Positions 17,256-26,102 of a stretch of DNA of 64,000 bases are shown piece after piece (the first letter of the stretch is position 1; the number at the start of each line of letters is the position of its first letter). The stretch covers positions 62,001-126,000 of the forward strand of contig JAEWIZ010000019.1 in the NCBI GenBank assembly GCA_023386815.1, given 5' to 3'. Source of the stretch: Bacillota bacterium. Its GTDB lineage: Bacteria > Bacillota > Clostridia > Lachnospirales > Lachnospiraceae. Below the pieces are notes generated by a model. That model was not told where the DNA came from, searched no databases, and saw nothing but the letters and a program-made list of their open reading frames with translations. The translations under genes were made by a program, and so were the position numbers.

Positions 17256-18236
17256 ATGCTAGGAATCATTCTATGGTCTATGTTTTATATAATTTCATCT
17301 TATCTAGTGCAGATTGTAATCCATGAAACAGGGCATCTCCTATTTGGATTACTTACAAAATATAAACTCATAACTTTTCGGATCTACTGCTTTGCTATTA
17401 TAAGAGGGGAAAACGGAGGTTTCTCCGTCCGAAACTACCATCGTTCTGGGTCATTGGGACAGTGTCTCATGCTTGCGCCGGAAAAAGAGAACTATCCTTA
17501 CAAGCTTATTACCTTGGGAGGAATTCTTCTTAATCTTTTGACAGCAGTTATGGCTACAATTATTCTTGTATACCAACCACACCTGCTATTTGTTCATAGG
17601 TTAGGAGTTATACTATTTGCTTTTTATGGTTATGGTTTTGCTTTTTTGAACCTGATTCCCTTTCAAAATTCAGGAACTATGACAGATGGGAGGGTATTAA
17701 GCGTCTTATCAAAAAATCAATTTGCCCGAACCTCTAATAAAATACAATTACGGGTTGCCCAGTATCTTATATATGGCAAAACTTACGGAGAATTGCCATT
17801 GAATTTATTCCATGTGCCTAAGGGAGAAGATCTTACAAATCCTATCATAGGCTATCATAAAATACTTGAGAGCTATTATTATATGGATTACCGGCTGTGG
17901 GATAAAGTGAAAGAATGCCTAGATGAATTTTGCCCAGTCATGGACAAGTTACCAAGATGGCTTAAACATACTATTCTTATAGAAGAGGTTTTTATCAGTA
18001 TTATGCAAAGAGATGATACCATTAAGATTAGCAATATTTATAACGGTATTAAGTCCTACTTAAAACAAAGTGAAGGTGACTACGGTACGATTCGAGTACG
18101 TTCTGCTTACGAAATTTTTATAAAGAATATAGATAAGGATATGACAATCCAAAAATCCAAAAGATTTAAGGAGAATTACCTATATCCAGGGGAGGTAAGA
18201 TTCTGTAATTCCCTGCTAATTGAATTGCAAGGATGA
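17256..18236 (+). CDS. M50 site-2-type membrane metalloprotease
   Basis: A 326-residue intramembrane metalloprotease. The zinc site HETGH is at residues 23-27 inside the first helix; the second motif NLIPFQNSGTMTDGRVL (Asp144, the third zinc ligand of the family) follows near 133-148, between hydrophobic segments near 86-105 and 115-135. The C-terminal 150 residues are cytosolic and not part of the core family. M50 enzymes cut substrates within or beside the membrane. Its position directly behind four pilin-like genes in an operon with no visible prepilin peptidase makes it a candidate for maturing them; that is inference. Confidence 0.8.
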   Translation: MLGIILWSMFYIISSYLVQIVIHETGHLLFGLLTKYKLITFRIYCFAIIRGENGGFSVRNYHRSGSLGQCLMLAPEKENYPYKLITLGGILLNLLTAVMATIILVYQPHLLFVHRLGVILFAFYGYGFAFLNLIPFQNSGTMTDGRVLSVLSKNQFARTSNKIQLRVAQYLIYGKTYGELPLNLFHVPKGEDLTNPIIGYHKILESYYYMDYRLWDKVKECLDEFCPVMDKLPRWLKHTILIEEVFISIMQRDDTIKISNIYNGIKSYLKQSEGDYGTIRVRSAYEIFIKNIDKDMTIQKSKRFKENYLYPGEVRFCNSLLIELQG

Positions 18237-18278
18237 GATGGAACATAAGATAAGGAGACTTGGGAAGGAGGAAGTGGC

Positions 18279-20966
18279 ATAGATTCAGTCGGAAGGTTCT
18301 TTGCAGTAGTTGCAGCGCTTATAATGGTACTGATTGTGCCCTTAAGTGAAATCGCGAAAGGTCAGGCGGAAGCTGTGAAGGGTAGAGCCGACAGCATATC
18401 AGAAGATTTCTCGCAAGAGGCTCGAAGCAAAGGTTATATCACCAAGAAAATGTACGAAGAATATCTAAGTGAGCTGGGAATGCTTGGCGATACTCGTCAT
18501 GTTAACTTACAATTATCCCATCCTGTTACGGGAAAAGAGTCAGCTGAACGAAATAATAACGAAGACATTCCAAAGTTGTCAGTAGAATATACATCATGGA
18601 AAGGCGGTTCAGAATTACAGACAAAGCAACTCGCAACTACGCATACCCATACCGATGACTGTTATTCAGGTCATAGGCATACTTCTACATGTAAAGTATA
18701 TATGGGTGATACTTTAGCTCCATTATCGTTATATGAGGATTATAGTTGGACATATGTTTCAGACGCTACCGCATACCATAGGAATATTTCTACAAACTAT
18801 ACTGTCAAATGTGATAGATGTGGTAATACATTATTTCAAGAACGTTATGGCGGTTTACTGTTCGATGACTGGTCAGGATATAATTGGGGTAGGTCAGGAT
18901 TTACTTACACATATACAACAATCAATCAGAGCGGTCAAAGACAACAAGTAAGTAAGGTTGGTCGAAATGCAGGTATAATTAATTATAATTCCACTTACCA
19001 TAATGATATTTATGCAAATTACTATACATTAAGATCGATTTTCTCAAGTGGTTTAAATTTAAAGAGCCATATAGATCATGGTGCTTTTGGTTACAACAAG
19101 ATATTCACATATAACAAGTCCGCTTACTATATACTAGATGATTTTGGATCTACAAATACAGATATGTTTAATGGCTTGATATATGGTACGGCTACAGTAT
19201 CTAACCTGGGTTGTCCTTATTGTGCTATTGTACCTACCTATATTTGCGGTCAAACTGAGGATTCATCATTAGATTGTGGAAATGTAGTACTTTCCTTAAC
19301 GGCATCTCAACCAACTCAAACTGTATGGAAAGGAGATCCGATTATAACAACTGCAATAGCAACATTGCTTGACGGTACGACAAAAACCATAAATTGTAAC
19401 GTTACTGGATATGACAGCAATTTTTTGGGGACCCAAACAGTCACACTTAATTATTCTGGACTGGTTAATAATACTAGAACCAATGGAGCTAAAACCTGTA
19501 CGACGACAGTGACGGTGAAGAGTCGGAAAACATTATCTGATATTACAGTCTCACCAGCCACTCAGGAAATACACAAGTATACAGATCCATTATTCTCCGT
19601 GATTGCATCTTATAGTGATGGAACAAGCAATCAAGTATTAGGATTTTCAATATCAAGATTTGATAACACAATAATAGGAGTACAGACAGTAACCATATCC
19701 TATACAGAAGATGGGATACAAAAGACTGCTATAGCTAGTGTTACAGTGCAACGGCTTACAAGAACCTGTCCGGTTTGTGGTACAGTTTACGAGCTTAATG
19801 ACTATGATGTCGATCAGGGGTGCCCCACGTGCTCAGGTACTATTGTAAGTATCAGTGCATCTATGGAGGAAGTAACTGTTGGGAAAGGAGAAGAGCTTCC
19901 CATAACAGTAACTGCAACATACAGAGATGGAAAAACAGGTATCCTAAGTGGTTGGGTAAGTAATTACAATTCTAATCAAATCGGACTTCAAGATGTAAAA
20001 ATCACTTATGATACATTTACAGCTCATGTCCTGGTAACAGTCAGTGATAATAAGATCTGCCCTGTATGTGGAAATATTTATTCTCTAATTTCGGATGGAA
20101 CCGATCCAGGATGTCCTATTTGTGCTGCAGAAGTTGTCAGTATCGCAGCATTTCCTAAAAATATCACAATTGAAAGAAATGTAACCTTACCTATTACCGT
20201 AACAGCCACCTATAAAGATGGACATACGAATATAATCACTGGATGGGGAACAGACTTTATGGCAGATAAGTCAGGAGAATATGAAGTCCCTATCTACTAT
20301 AAGACCGCTGTTGACTATATCTATGTAACCGTACTTGATGAAGGAATGATTACATGCCCTTATTGTCACGTCCAGTATTCTCATTCAGACAATCCGAATG
20401 GATGTCCTATCTGCAGTAAACAGATAGTAGGGATTGAAGCACAGCTTCGGTATGGTGGTAATCAAGTATTATATCGTTCTGACTTAAGTCTTCAAGTAAT
20501 CCTAATCTATCGTGATACACATAGAAAAATTACCTATACCGGGTTTGAATATTCCGGTTTTGACTCATCGCTTCTTGGTTTACAGATGGTAACAGTTACC
20601 TATGGAGAGTTTAGTACAACATTGACAGTGGAGGTCATTAATAACCAATTTTTAGTAACGTGCCCCATTTGTGGTTCGCAATATTATTTAAATGAAGACG
20701 GAAGTAATCCTGGGTGTCCATACTGTAACAGGAACATTGGTGATAATGCAGTATTTTATTTTGATTGTATCTATACAATGGATATTCTAGACACATTATA
20801 TGAACAAGGAATATATTATCTTACCGAAGGTGATTATTTTACGGTTAATGTTATGACAGTAAGGGATTCTGTAATATCAAGGTTAGCAAATTTATTCCGT
20901 TTTCGTAAGCAAGAAGATTTTAAAAAGGAAAATAACAGCTTTGGTGGAAAGGTAAGAATGATATGA
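18279..20966 (+). CDS. Large surface protein alternating Ig-like domains and CxxC knuckles (1)
   Basis: About 895 residues. Order: a membrane helix (FFAVVAALIMVLIVPL); a His/Cys motif THTHTDDCYSGHRHTSTC; a unique domain; five Big_3-like Ig domains; and four rubredoxin-like knuckles of the form CPVCG...Y...GCPTC placed after domains 2, 3, 4 and 5; then a short conserved C-terminal domain (ILDTLYEQGIYYLTEGDYF). The first ATG (18324) would cut the membrane helix in half. The ribosome site AAGGAGG at 18265-18271 instead points to ATA at 18279, which opens the frame at IDSVGRFF. ATA is a very rare start; a base change from ATG is equally possible. Function unknown, probably an extracellular tip, stalk or adhesin of the Tad-like machine. 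Confidence 0.75.
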   Translation: MDSVGRFFAVVAALIMVLIVPLSEIAKGQAEAVKGRADSISEDFSQEARSKGYITKKMYEEYLSELGMLGDTRHVNLQLSHPVTGKESAERNNNEDIPKLSVEYTSWKGGSELQTKQLATTHTHTDDCYSGHRHTSTCKVYMGDTLAPLSLYEDYSWTYVSDATAYHRNISTNYTVKCDRCGNTLFQERYGGLLFDDWSGYNWGRSGFTYTYTTINQSGQRQQVSKVGRNAGIINYNSTYHNDIYANYYTLRSIFSSGLNLKSHIDHGAFGYNKIFTYNKSAYYILDDFGSTNTDMFNGLIYGTATVSNLGCPYCAIVPTYICGQTEDSSLDCGNVVLSLTASQPTQTVWKGDPIITTAIATLLDGTTKTINCNVTGYDSNFLGTQTVTLNYSGLVNNTRTNGAKTCTTTVTVKSRKTLSDITVSPATQEIHKYTDPLFSVIASYSDGTSNQVLGFSISRFDNTIIGVQTVTISYTEDGIQKTAIASVTVQRLTRTCPVCGTVYELNDYDVDQGCPTCSGTIVSISASMEEVTVGKGEELPITVTATYRDGKTGILSGWVSNYNSNQIGLQDVKITYDTFTAHVLVTVSDNKICPVCGNIYSLISDGTDPGCPICAAEVVSIAAFPKNITIERNVTLPITVTATYKDGHTNIITGWGTDFMADKSGEYEVPIYYKTAVDYIYVTVLDEGMITCPYCHVQYSHSDNPNGCPICSKQIVGIEAQLRYGGNQVLYRSDLSLQVILIYRDTHRKITYTGFEYSGFDSSLLGLQMVTVTYGEFSTTLTVEVINNQFLVTCPICGSQYYLNEDGSNPGCPYCNRNIGDNAVFYFDCIYTMDILDTLYEQGIYYLTEGDYFTVNVMTVRDSVISRLANLFRFRKQEDFKKENNSFGGKVRMI

Positions 20967-23368
20967 AATCATTAAACCGTATGGTTGATATTATATTGAT
21001 GATAGCAGTCTTCTTTCTATTCCCGTTATTCTTCTTTGGATTAAAACAAGATTCTCTAACTAGGACAGCAGTTGATATGAATACGAATGACTTGGTGGAG
21101 AATGTTAGAAGTAATGGATATATTGATAGGGAGATGTACGAAGTTTATATTAATAATTTATCAAAGACTGGACTTACCTATCAGTTATCATTTGAACGCA
21201 GGTTAAATGTGCTTGAACCGGAATATCGTTTTCGAACACCGGAAGAAATAATCGAGACTCAAGACGAAGCTTATACAGGATCTAATATTTACAATTACCG
21301 TCCGGTGACAACAGAAATACCTATTGTTACAGATCCAGTTTATACCGGAAGTCTAAATACAGAGACAAATTCGAGTGTACTTGCATCAGCAGTAAATACA
21401 GGGGCATCCGCTGGGCATACACACACAGATGAATGTTATATGGGTCACAAGCATACGGATCAACCCACGAGTTTTACACATTATCATAAACATGCGGATG
21501 GGTATTATGAAGGAACTACTAAAAAGTACTGTTATGAATATTTAAGTAGAACTGATAATTGGGGAAATTGCTCAAGTTGCGGGCATTTGCAAAATTATAT
21601 GGTTATTACATGGTACTGGAATTATAGTACTAATCAACAAACATTTTCTTGGAGTTATAATTCAAGTACTTGTGATGTATGCGGTAGGTCTTGGTGGGCA
21701 AATAATAGTTACACAAAACAGGCATATTTATATACTTGTGGCTATAGTAAGGATTTGAGTGGAGATGGATATACAGATAAGGTGGATTTTAGCATAAATT
21801 ATGCGTATCCTGGTGCAACTACTCCACAAATACCAAACGATGGGTATGCTTATACATACACAGATGGTTGTTGGAGTTATCATCAGCATGGTTATATGAA
21901 TACGACCATGTATGGTAATAGATGGGCTATGCCGCCCTCAAGTGTTATTGGAAATATGCAGTGGAAGGGAGCTTCTGCTTTTTGTATTCTTCCTGATTCT
22001 ATGGTTCTGTACTACCATGCTAATGGTTGGGCAAATACTTATGGCTTTGGTGTTCAATCGGCTAGAGTAAATAATAAGTTGATGTATTCCTTTAGCATCT
22101 CGTTACCTGATTCCGCTCTTTCTGTGACATCCACTAATGGTACTTTGACTAAGATGTATTTGACTCCTGACGAGTTAGTTACATTTTGTTATGGTAACTT
22201 TTTTAAACAGATATACGAATGGACAATTGATAAAAGTACTCCTGTAGCTAAGGCCTGTTTATTGGCATCTGGTGCTTATACTGGTTGGGCATACGATCCT
22301 TATAGTGGTTCAAGATACGCTATTTATGAGGAAGGAATGCCAATTCTGGGATATAACTCTAAGTACAGCTTTGGTAGCGGTTCGAGTAGTTATGAACCAG
22401 TTGCATATAACCAAGTAAGTAATTGCAACCTAGCTTACGGATGGAGTAACAATTGTGGGAAAGTAGGGGATAGTACCGTTGATTGTAGCGCCATGGTATC
22501 AAGCATTACACCAACACACCCTATCCAGACGTTATATCGAAATGATCCTTTAATAACAACAATAGCTGTAACTCATGTAGATGGTTCAATTACTACAGTT
22601 GTGGCTACTACAAATTTCAATACAGCAAACCTGTGTCAGAATCAGATGGCTACGCTCACATATTCTTATATTGTGGATGGAATATCTTACACAAAATCTT
22701 GTACCATAACAGTCACTGTGGTTCCTCGGAATAGGACTTGTGCAAACGGACATACCTATAATCTAAATACAGATGGAAGCGATCCAGGATGTCCTTATTG
22801 TAAGGCATGGCTTTTATCACTAACACTAATAACACCGGATGACGGGAAACTTACTATCTATAGAGGGACAACCCTAGAGTCAAATGGAGTAGAGATAAAA
22901 GCAAAATACTTAAATGGTCATGAGGAGATTTTAACAGAAGGTTACTCAGATAACCTTGATAACGATTATATAGGATCACAGACGGTTACTGTTGGTTATA
23001 AGGGAAAAGTAGTTTCAATAATAGTTACAGTAAAACGAAATCTCACGAAATGTACTGTATGCGGTAGATTTTACGAATTATTCCCGGATGATTCCGATCC
23101 AGGTTGTCCATACTGTGCAGCTAGGACACCTATTTTTACAGGTAATATTCTTCATTATAAAAAAGAAGAATACACACATGATATCTTGAACGAACTCTAT
23201 GATGGTGATGGAATTTACTATTTATCTAGAGGTGATTTTTTTAAGGTGACTCTTACAAATTCGAGTAGAAGCTCTGGCGGGAAAATGATTGCTGCCATTT
23301 ATAAAAATATGGCAGATGAAACGATCCGTATAGAGCATAGTGGAATCATAAGAGAAAATGGACAATAA
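20963..23368 (+). CDS. Large surface protein with Ig-like domains and CxxC knuckles (2)
   Basis: An 801-residue paralogue of the preceding protein: N-terminal helix (IILMIAVFFLFPLFFFGL), the same His/Cys motif (HTHTDECYMGHKH), a larger unique aromatic-rich region, two or so Big_3-like domains, two knuckles (CANGHTYNL...GCPYC and CTVCGRFYEL...GCPYC) and the same C-terminal domain (ILNELYDGDGIYYLSRGDFF). Start overlaps the previous stop (ATGA), so the pair is translationally coupled. The two proteins share both ends but differ in the middle, as expected of two parts of one assembly. Confidence 0.75.
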   Translation: MKSLNRMVDIILMIAVFFLFPLFFFGLKQDSLTRTAVDMNTNDLVENVRSNGYIDREMYEVYINNLSKTGLTYQLSFERRLNVLEPEYRFRTPEEIIETQDEAYTGSNIYNYRPVTTEIPIVTDPVYTGSLNTETNSSVLASAVNTGASAGHTHTDECYMGHKHTDQPTSFTHYHKHADGYYEGTTKKYCYEYLSRTDNWGNCSSCGHLQNYMVITWYWNYSTNQQTFSWSYNSSTCDVCGRSWWANNSYTKQAYLYTCGYSKDLSGDGYTDKVDFSINYAYPGATTPQIPNDGYAYTYTDGCWSYHQHGYMNTTMYGNRWAMPPSSVIGNMQWKGASAFCILPDSMVLYYHANGWANTYGFGVQSARVNNKLMYSFSISLPDSALSVTSTNGTLTKMYLTPDELVTFCYGNFFKQIYEWTIDKSTPVAKACLLASGAYTGWAYDPYSGSRYAIYEEGMPILGYNSKYSFGSGSSSYEPVAYNQVSNCNLAYGWSNNCGKVGDSTVDCSAMVSSITPTHPIQTLYRNDPLITTIAVTHVDGSITTVVATTNFNTANLCQNQMATLTYSYIVDGISYTKSCTITVTVVPRNRTCANGHTYNLNTDGSDPGCPYCKAWLLSLTLITPDDGKLTIYRGTTLESNGVEIKAKYLNGHEEILTEGYSDNLDNDYIGSQTVTVGYKGKVVSIIVTVKRNLTKCTVCGRFYELFPDDSDPGCPYCAARTPIFTGNILHYKKEEYTHDILNELYDGDGIYYLSRGDFFKVTLTNSSRSSGGKMIAAIYKNMADETIRIEHSGIIRENGQ

Positions 23369-24441
23369 TGCGAAAGGCGGAAAGGGAAGAAATGAAGCTC
23401 TATCATTTCATCTTAATATTTATCATTATTGCAATAGGTGTTACTTCTATTCTGGAAATAAAGACTGATCATTTGAAAGCAGCTATCCAGGATAAAAAAC
23501 AGATTGACCGAAATCTTAAGACTGCTGTTGATGATGGGGTGGCAGCTTTTCTCCGTGTGGATGATAGTAACAGAGTAATCATTGACAAAGATGATGCAAT
23601 AAACAGTTTTTTTATTTCACTTGTAGCCTCCTTCGGTGTTTTGGATGATCAAGAAGCTAAAGAAAAGTTAAAAATATATGTTCCGGTTGTGGTTGCTACT
23701 ATCGATGACGGCTATTATATCTTCTTTAGTGGTACCTATAAAGGGAATGACGGAAAAACTTATGTTAAGAAACAGTGGTCAGAGAAATTTCCATATTACT
23801 ATGAAGATGATGATTTTGTATATCGTTTCACGTTAGGTGATATGGTGACGATATATGACAAACATGGTTTGTTAGATCCGACTGGGGAACAGAAAGCATT
23901 TACTGCAGATTTTCACGATATTCAAACGGATGAGAATTATCAATCTTTACGTACAGCAAGACCAAACAACTTTCTACTAAATGATGAGACCTACAACGAT
24001 TTAAAGAATGGGCGAATGGAGAGTTTGATCCAAGACACAATGGCTTACTATACAAGCCGACATAATCAAATAGCTGCCCAATATGGGATAACTTATAATT
24101 TTGCCCTGCCAGCTACTGAAAAAGGCAGCTGGGAAAATTATTTATCAAGAAACAGTTTGTTTGTCGTATTTCAAGGATATCCATTTGGGGAAGGTTCGGG
24201 TGAAATTTATAACCGAATCGCTTCCTCAGGCTCGAAGATTTCCAAAAACGATGTATTCTACCTGGAACAAAAAGGATGGTATTACATTTATCATAGAAGT
24301 AGCTGCTCGCTGTTGAAAGGAGCTGGGCTGTTCTTTCTGGATGAACCATATTACACAGTAGAAAGTTGTGTTAAGGAAGGAGCATACGCATGTCCGGAAT
24401 GCTGTGCAAATGGAGTATATGCACCGGATTATTCACCATAG
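23368..24441 (+). CDS. Membrane-anchored extracellular protein with Ada-like Cys motif
   Basis: A 357-residue protein with an N-terminal helix (LYHFILIFIIIAIGVTSIL) and an extracellular domain rich in Tyr and Asp. The C-terminus reads YIYHRSSCSLLKG and then VKEGAYACPECC, the HxxxC ... A..GY.PC..C pattern of Ada-type zinc domains. Start overlaps the previous stop (TAATG). It closes the coupled part of the operon; the N-terminal helix topology matches that of the two large proteins. I do not recognise the body. Confidence 0.7.
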   Translation: MRKAEREEMKLYHFILIFIIIAIGVTSILEIKTDHLKAAIQDKKQIDRNLKTAVDDGVAAFLRVDDSNRVIIDKDDAINSFFISLVASFGVLDDQEAKEKLKIYVPVVVATIDDGYYIFFSGTYKGNDGKTYVKKQWSEKFPYYYEDDDFVYRFTLGDMVTIYDKHGLLDPTGEQKAFTADFHDIQTDENYQSLRTARPNNFLLNDETYNDLKNGRMESLIQDTMAYYTSRHNQIAAQYGITYNFALPATEKGSWENYLSRNSLFVVFQGYPFGEGSGEIYNRIASSGSKISKNDVFYLEQKGWYYIYHRSSCSLLKGAGLFFLDEPYYTVESCVKEGAYACPECCANGVYAPDYSP

Positions 24442-24628
24442 GAGAAAGGTACATTCTTTAAAAATGTATCAGCACGGCATAAGAGTACATTTTGTACTAG
24501 TAATAAATTACAAATATTGTTGATAATTAACTCACTGAGTATATAATATATGATATACCATAACCCTTAAGGATTTGCAACTTAGATTGGTATAATCCAG
24601 GGTAGAGCCTAAGAAATGACATAAAGAA

Positions 24629-24796
24629 TTAAGAGCTATGACAGGGATGAATATCAAAGAATTTGCTGAGTATTTCAATATTAAGTATTGAACCATGCAA
24701 AATTGGGAACTTGATAACCAGGAAGGCAGGAAGTGACCGGATTATCTTATTGAATTATTGAGATATAGGTTAAAAAGCGAAGGGTTTATAGGAAAA
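24629..24796 (+). pseudogene. Remnant of a small helix-turn-helix protein
   Basis: The frame reads LRAMTGMNIKEFAEYFNIKY, stop, TMQNWELDNQ..., stop, PDYLIELLRYRLKSEG. It matches the common Clostridial HTH family whose members read LRAMTGMNRKEFAEYFxIPYRTVQNWELGNRKCPEYLLELM. Two in-frame TGA codons (24689-24691 and 24734-24736) interrupt it, the first in place of the Arg codon (CGA to TGA). The gap 24442-24854 contains otherwise only small hairpins and no intact gene. Confidence 0.75.
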
Positions 24797-24854
24797 GATT
24801 TAGGCACAGTAGTAATATCTCTTAATAGGATACAAAAGAAAGGGGTAAGGGAAG

Positions 24855-26096
24855 ATGGAAAATATTTTAAGTGCAAAGAAGTGGATAGGCTTATTCATAG
24901 TAATAACAATGCTCATAACAGTAAGTAATCCGGCTCAGACAGTAAAGGCAGCAGACTATATAAAGGTCAATTCATTTGTAAAACTACTTGTTACAGAGTT
25001 GAAGCTTCCTATTGATTCAAGCTTGAAGGAACCATATTTGGAAGCGGCAAAGGTGGCAGGGATTGTAAAAGACGGTGATTTTAATAAGTATACAGAATAC
25101 CTTACCAGAACAGATTTAGCATTACTAGCAAACCGAGCAGATGAATACTTGAATGGTGATACCGTAGGTGCAAAATTACTGTCCTTTGTACTGGAGAAAA
25201 GAATATCTGATATAAAAAAAGTGACTGAAACTAAACGTGAAGCGGTTGCTAAGGTATTTGCTAAGGGGATTATTAAAGGTTACAGCAATGGATATTATAT
25301 AAAGAACAGAGCTTTCAAGGGAAATGATTATGTAACAACCAGTACTGCAAAAACAGTAATCTCACTAGTGAAAAACCCAAGTAAAAGGGCAAAAATTAGT
25401 CCAGACGGTATGCTAATTAGAACGACAAACCTGCCTAAGAATGCTAGTAAATATGAATATATATTGGAATGCTATCCGAACAAGTTCTATGAGAAGAAGT
25501 TTGAGTTTATGTTACTGGATAATTGGAAAGAAGTTAGAAATACAGCATATTACGCATATCCAGTTGAGATGAGAAATGAAATGTTTAAAAACTGGTATGA
25601 CGAATGGCCGCTATCTCAGGAAATGGACAAGCATCTGTATGAATGGGCTGATATGGCAGAGCAATATCTGAATTATATATTTAACGTGGATTATCGAACG
25701 GTGGATGATGAATGGGTAGACGGTTTAGCTTCCTTGTATGCGAAGAATGGAGAGGATATGACTAAAGTCATTAATACATATTATACTCCTTATGTGAAAA
25801 GAAATCATGTCATCATTGATAGTTCTGTAATAGCTGTTGAGCCATCAACTTTTTATTTTGATGGTGAATACTGTATGAGGGCTTACGTTAAGTATAGAAT
25901 AAAAGCAAATGATATAACAGTAAAGCAAAATAAATTAATTTATACACAGTATCCAGCTCTTGATAATTTAAAAAATGGAGTATGGCGAACTGGAATTTTT
26001 GATATTAGATTTAGTACAAACAATGGCTCATCAGGAGATGGTTCAGACTTTGCGATCTATGAACTGACTAATTTTATAGACGGGTATAGTAAATAG
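24855..26096 (+). CDS. Exported protein with SLH-like domains
   Basis: A 413-residue secreted protein with a signal peptide (cleaved near VKAADY, residue 32). Residues about 35-175 resemble S-layer homology domains: YLEAAKVAGIVKDGDF...LTRTDLALLANRADEYL and then VAKVFAKGIIKGYSNGYY...VTTSTAKTVISLV. These bind secondary wall polymers. The C-terminal 230 residues are not recognised. AAAGGGGTAAGGGAAG precedes the ATG. It shares the direction of the Tad-like operon and is followed within 10 bases by the giant surface protein, so it may anchor that protein or the machine to the wall. Confidence 0.78.
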   Translation: MENILSAKKWIGLFIVITMLITVSNPAQTVKAADYIKVNSFVKLLVTELKLPIDSSLKEPYLEAAKVAGIVKDGDFNKYTEYLTRTDLALLANRADEYLNGDTVGAKLLSFVLEKRISDIKKVTETKREAVAKVFAKGIIKGYSNGYYIKNRAFKGNDYVTTSTAKTVISLVKNPSKRAKISPDGMLIRTTNLPKNASKYEYILECYPNKFYEKKFEFMLLDNWKEVRNTAYYAYPVEMRNEMFKNWYDEWPLSQEMDKHLYEWADMAEQYLNYIFNVDYRTVDDEWVDGLASLYAKNGEDMTKVINTYYTPYVKRNHVIIDSSVIAVEPSTFYFDGEYCMRAYVKYRIKANDITVKQNKLIYTQYPALDNLKNGVWRTGIFDIRFSTNNGSSGDGSDFAIYELTNFIDGYSK

Positions 26097-26102
26097 GGGG
26101 AG

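Noticed and set aside
24629..24796. Functional HTH gene with TGA recoding
   Set aside because: Two TGA codons in a gene this short, one replacing a conserved Arg and one in a disturbed stretch, fit decay better than recoding.
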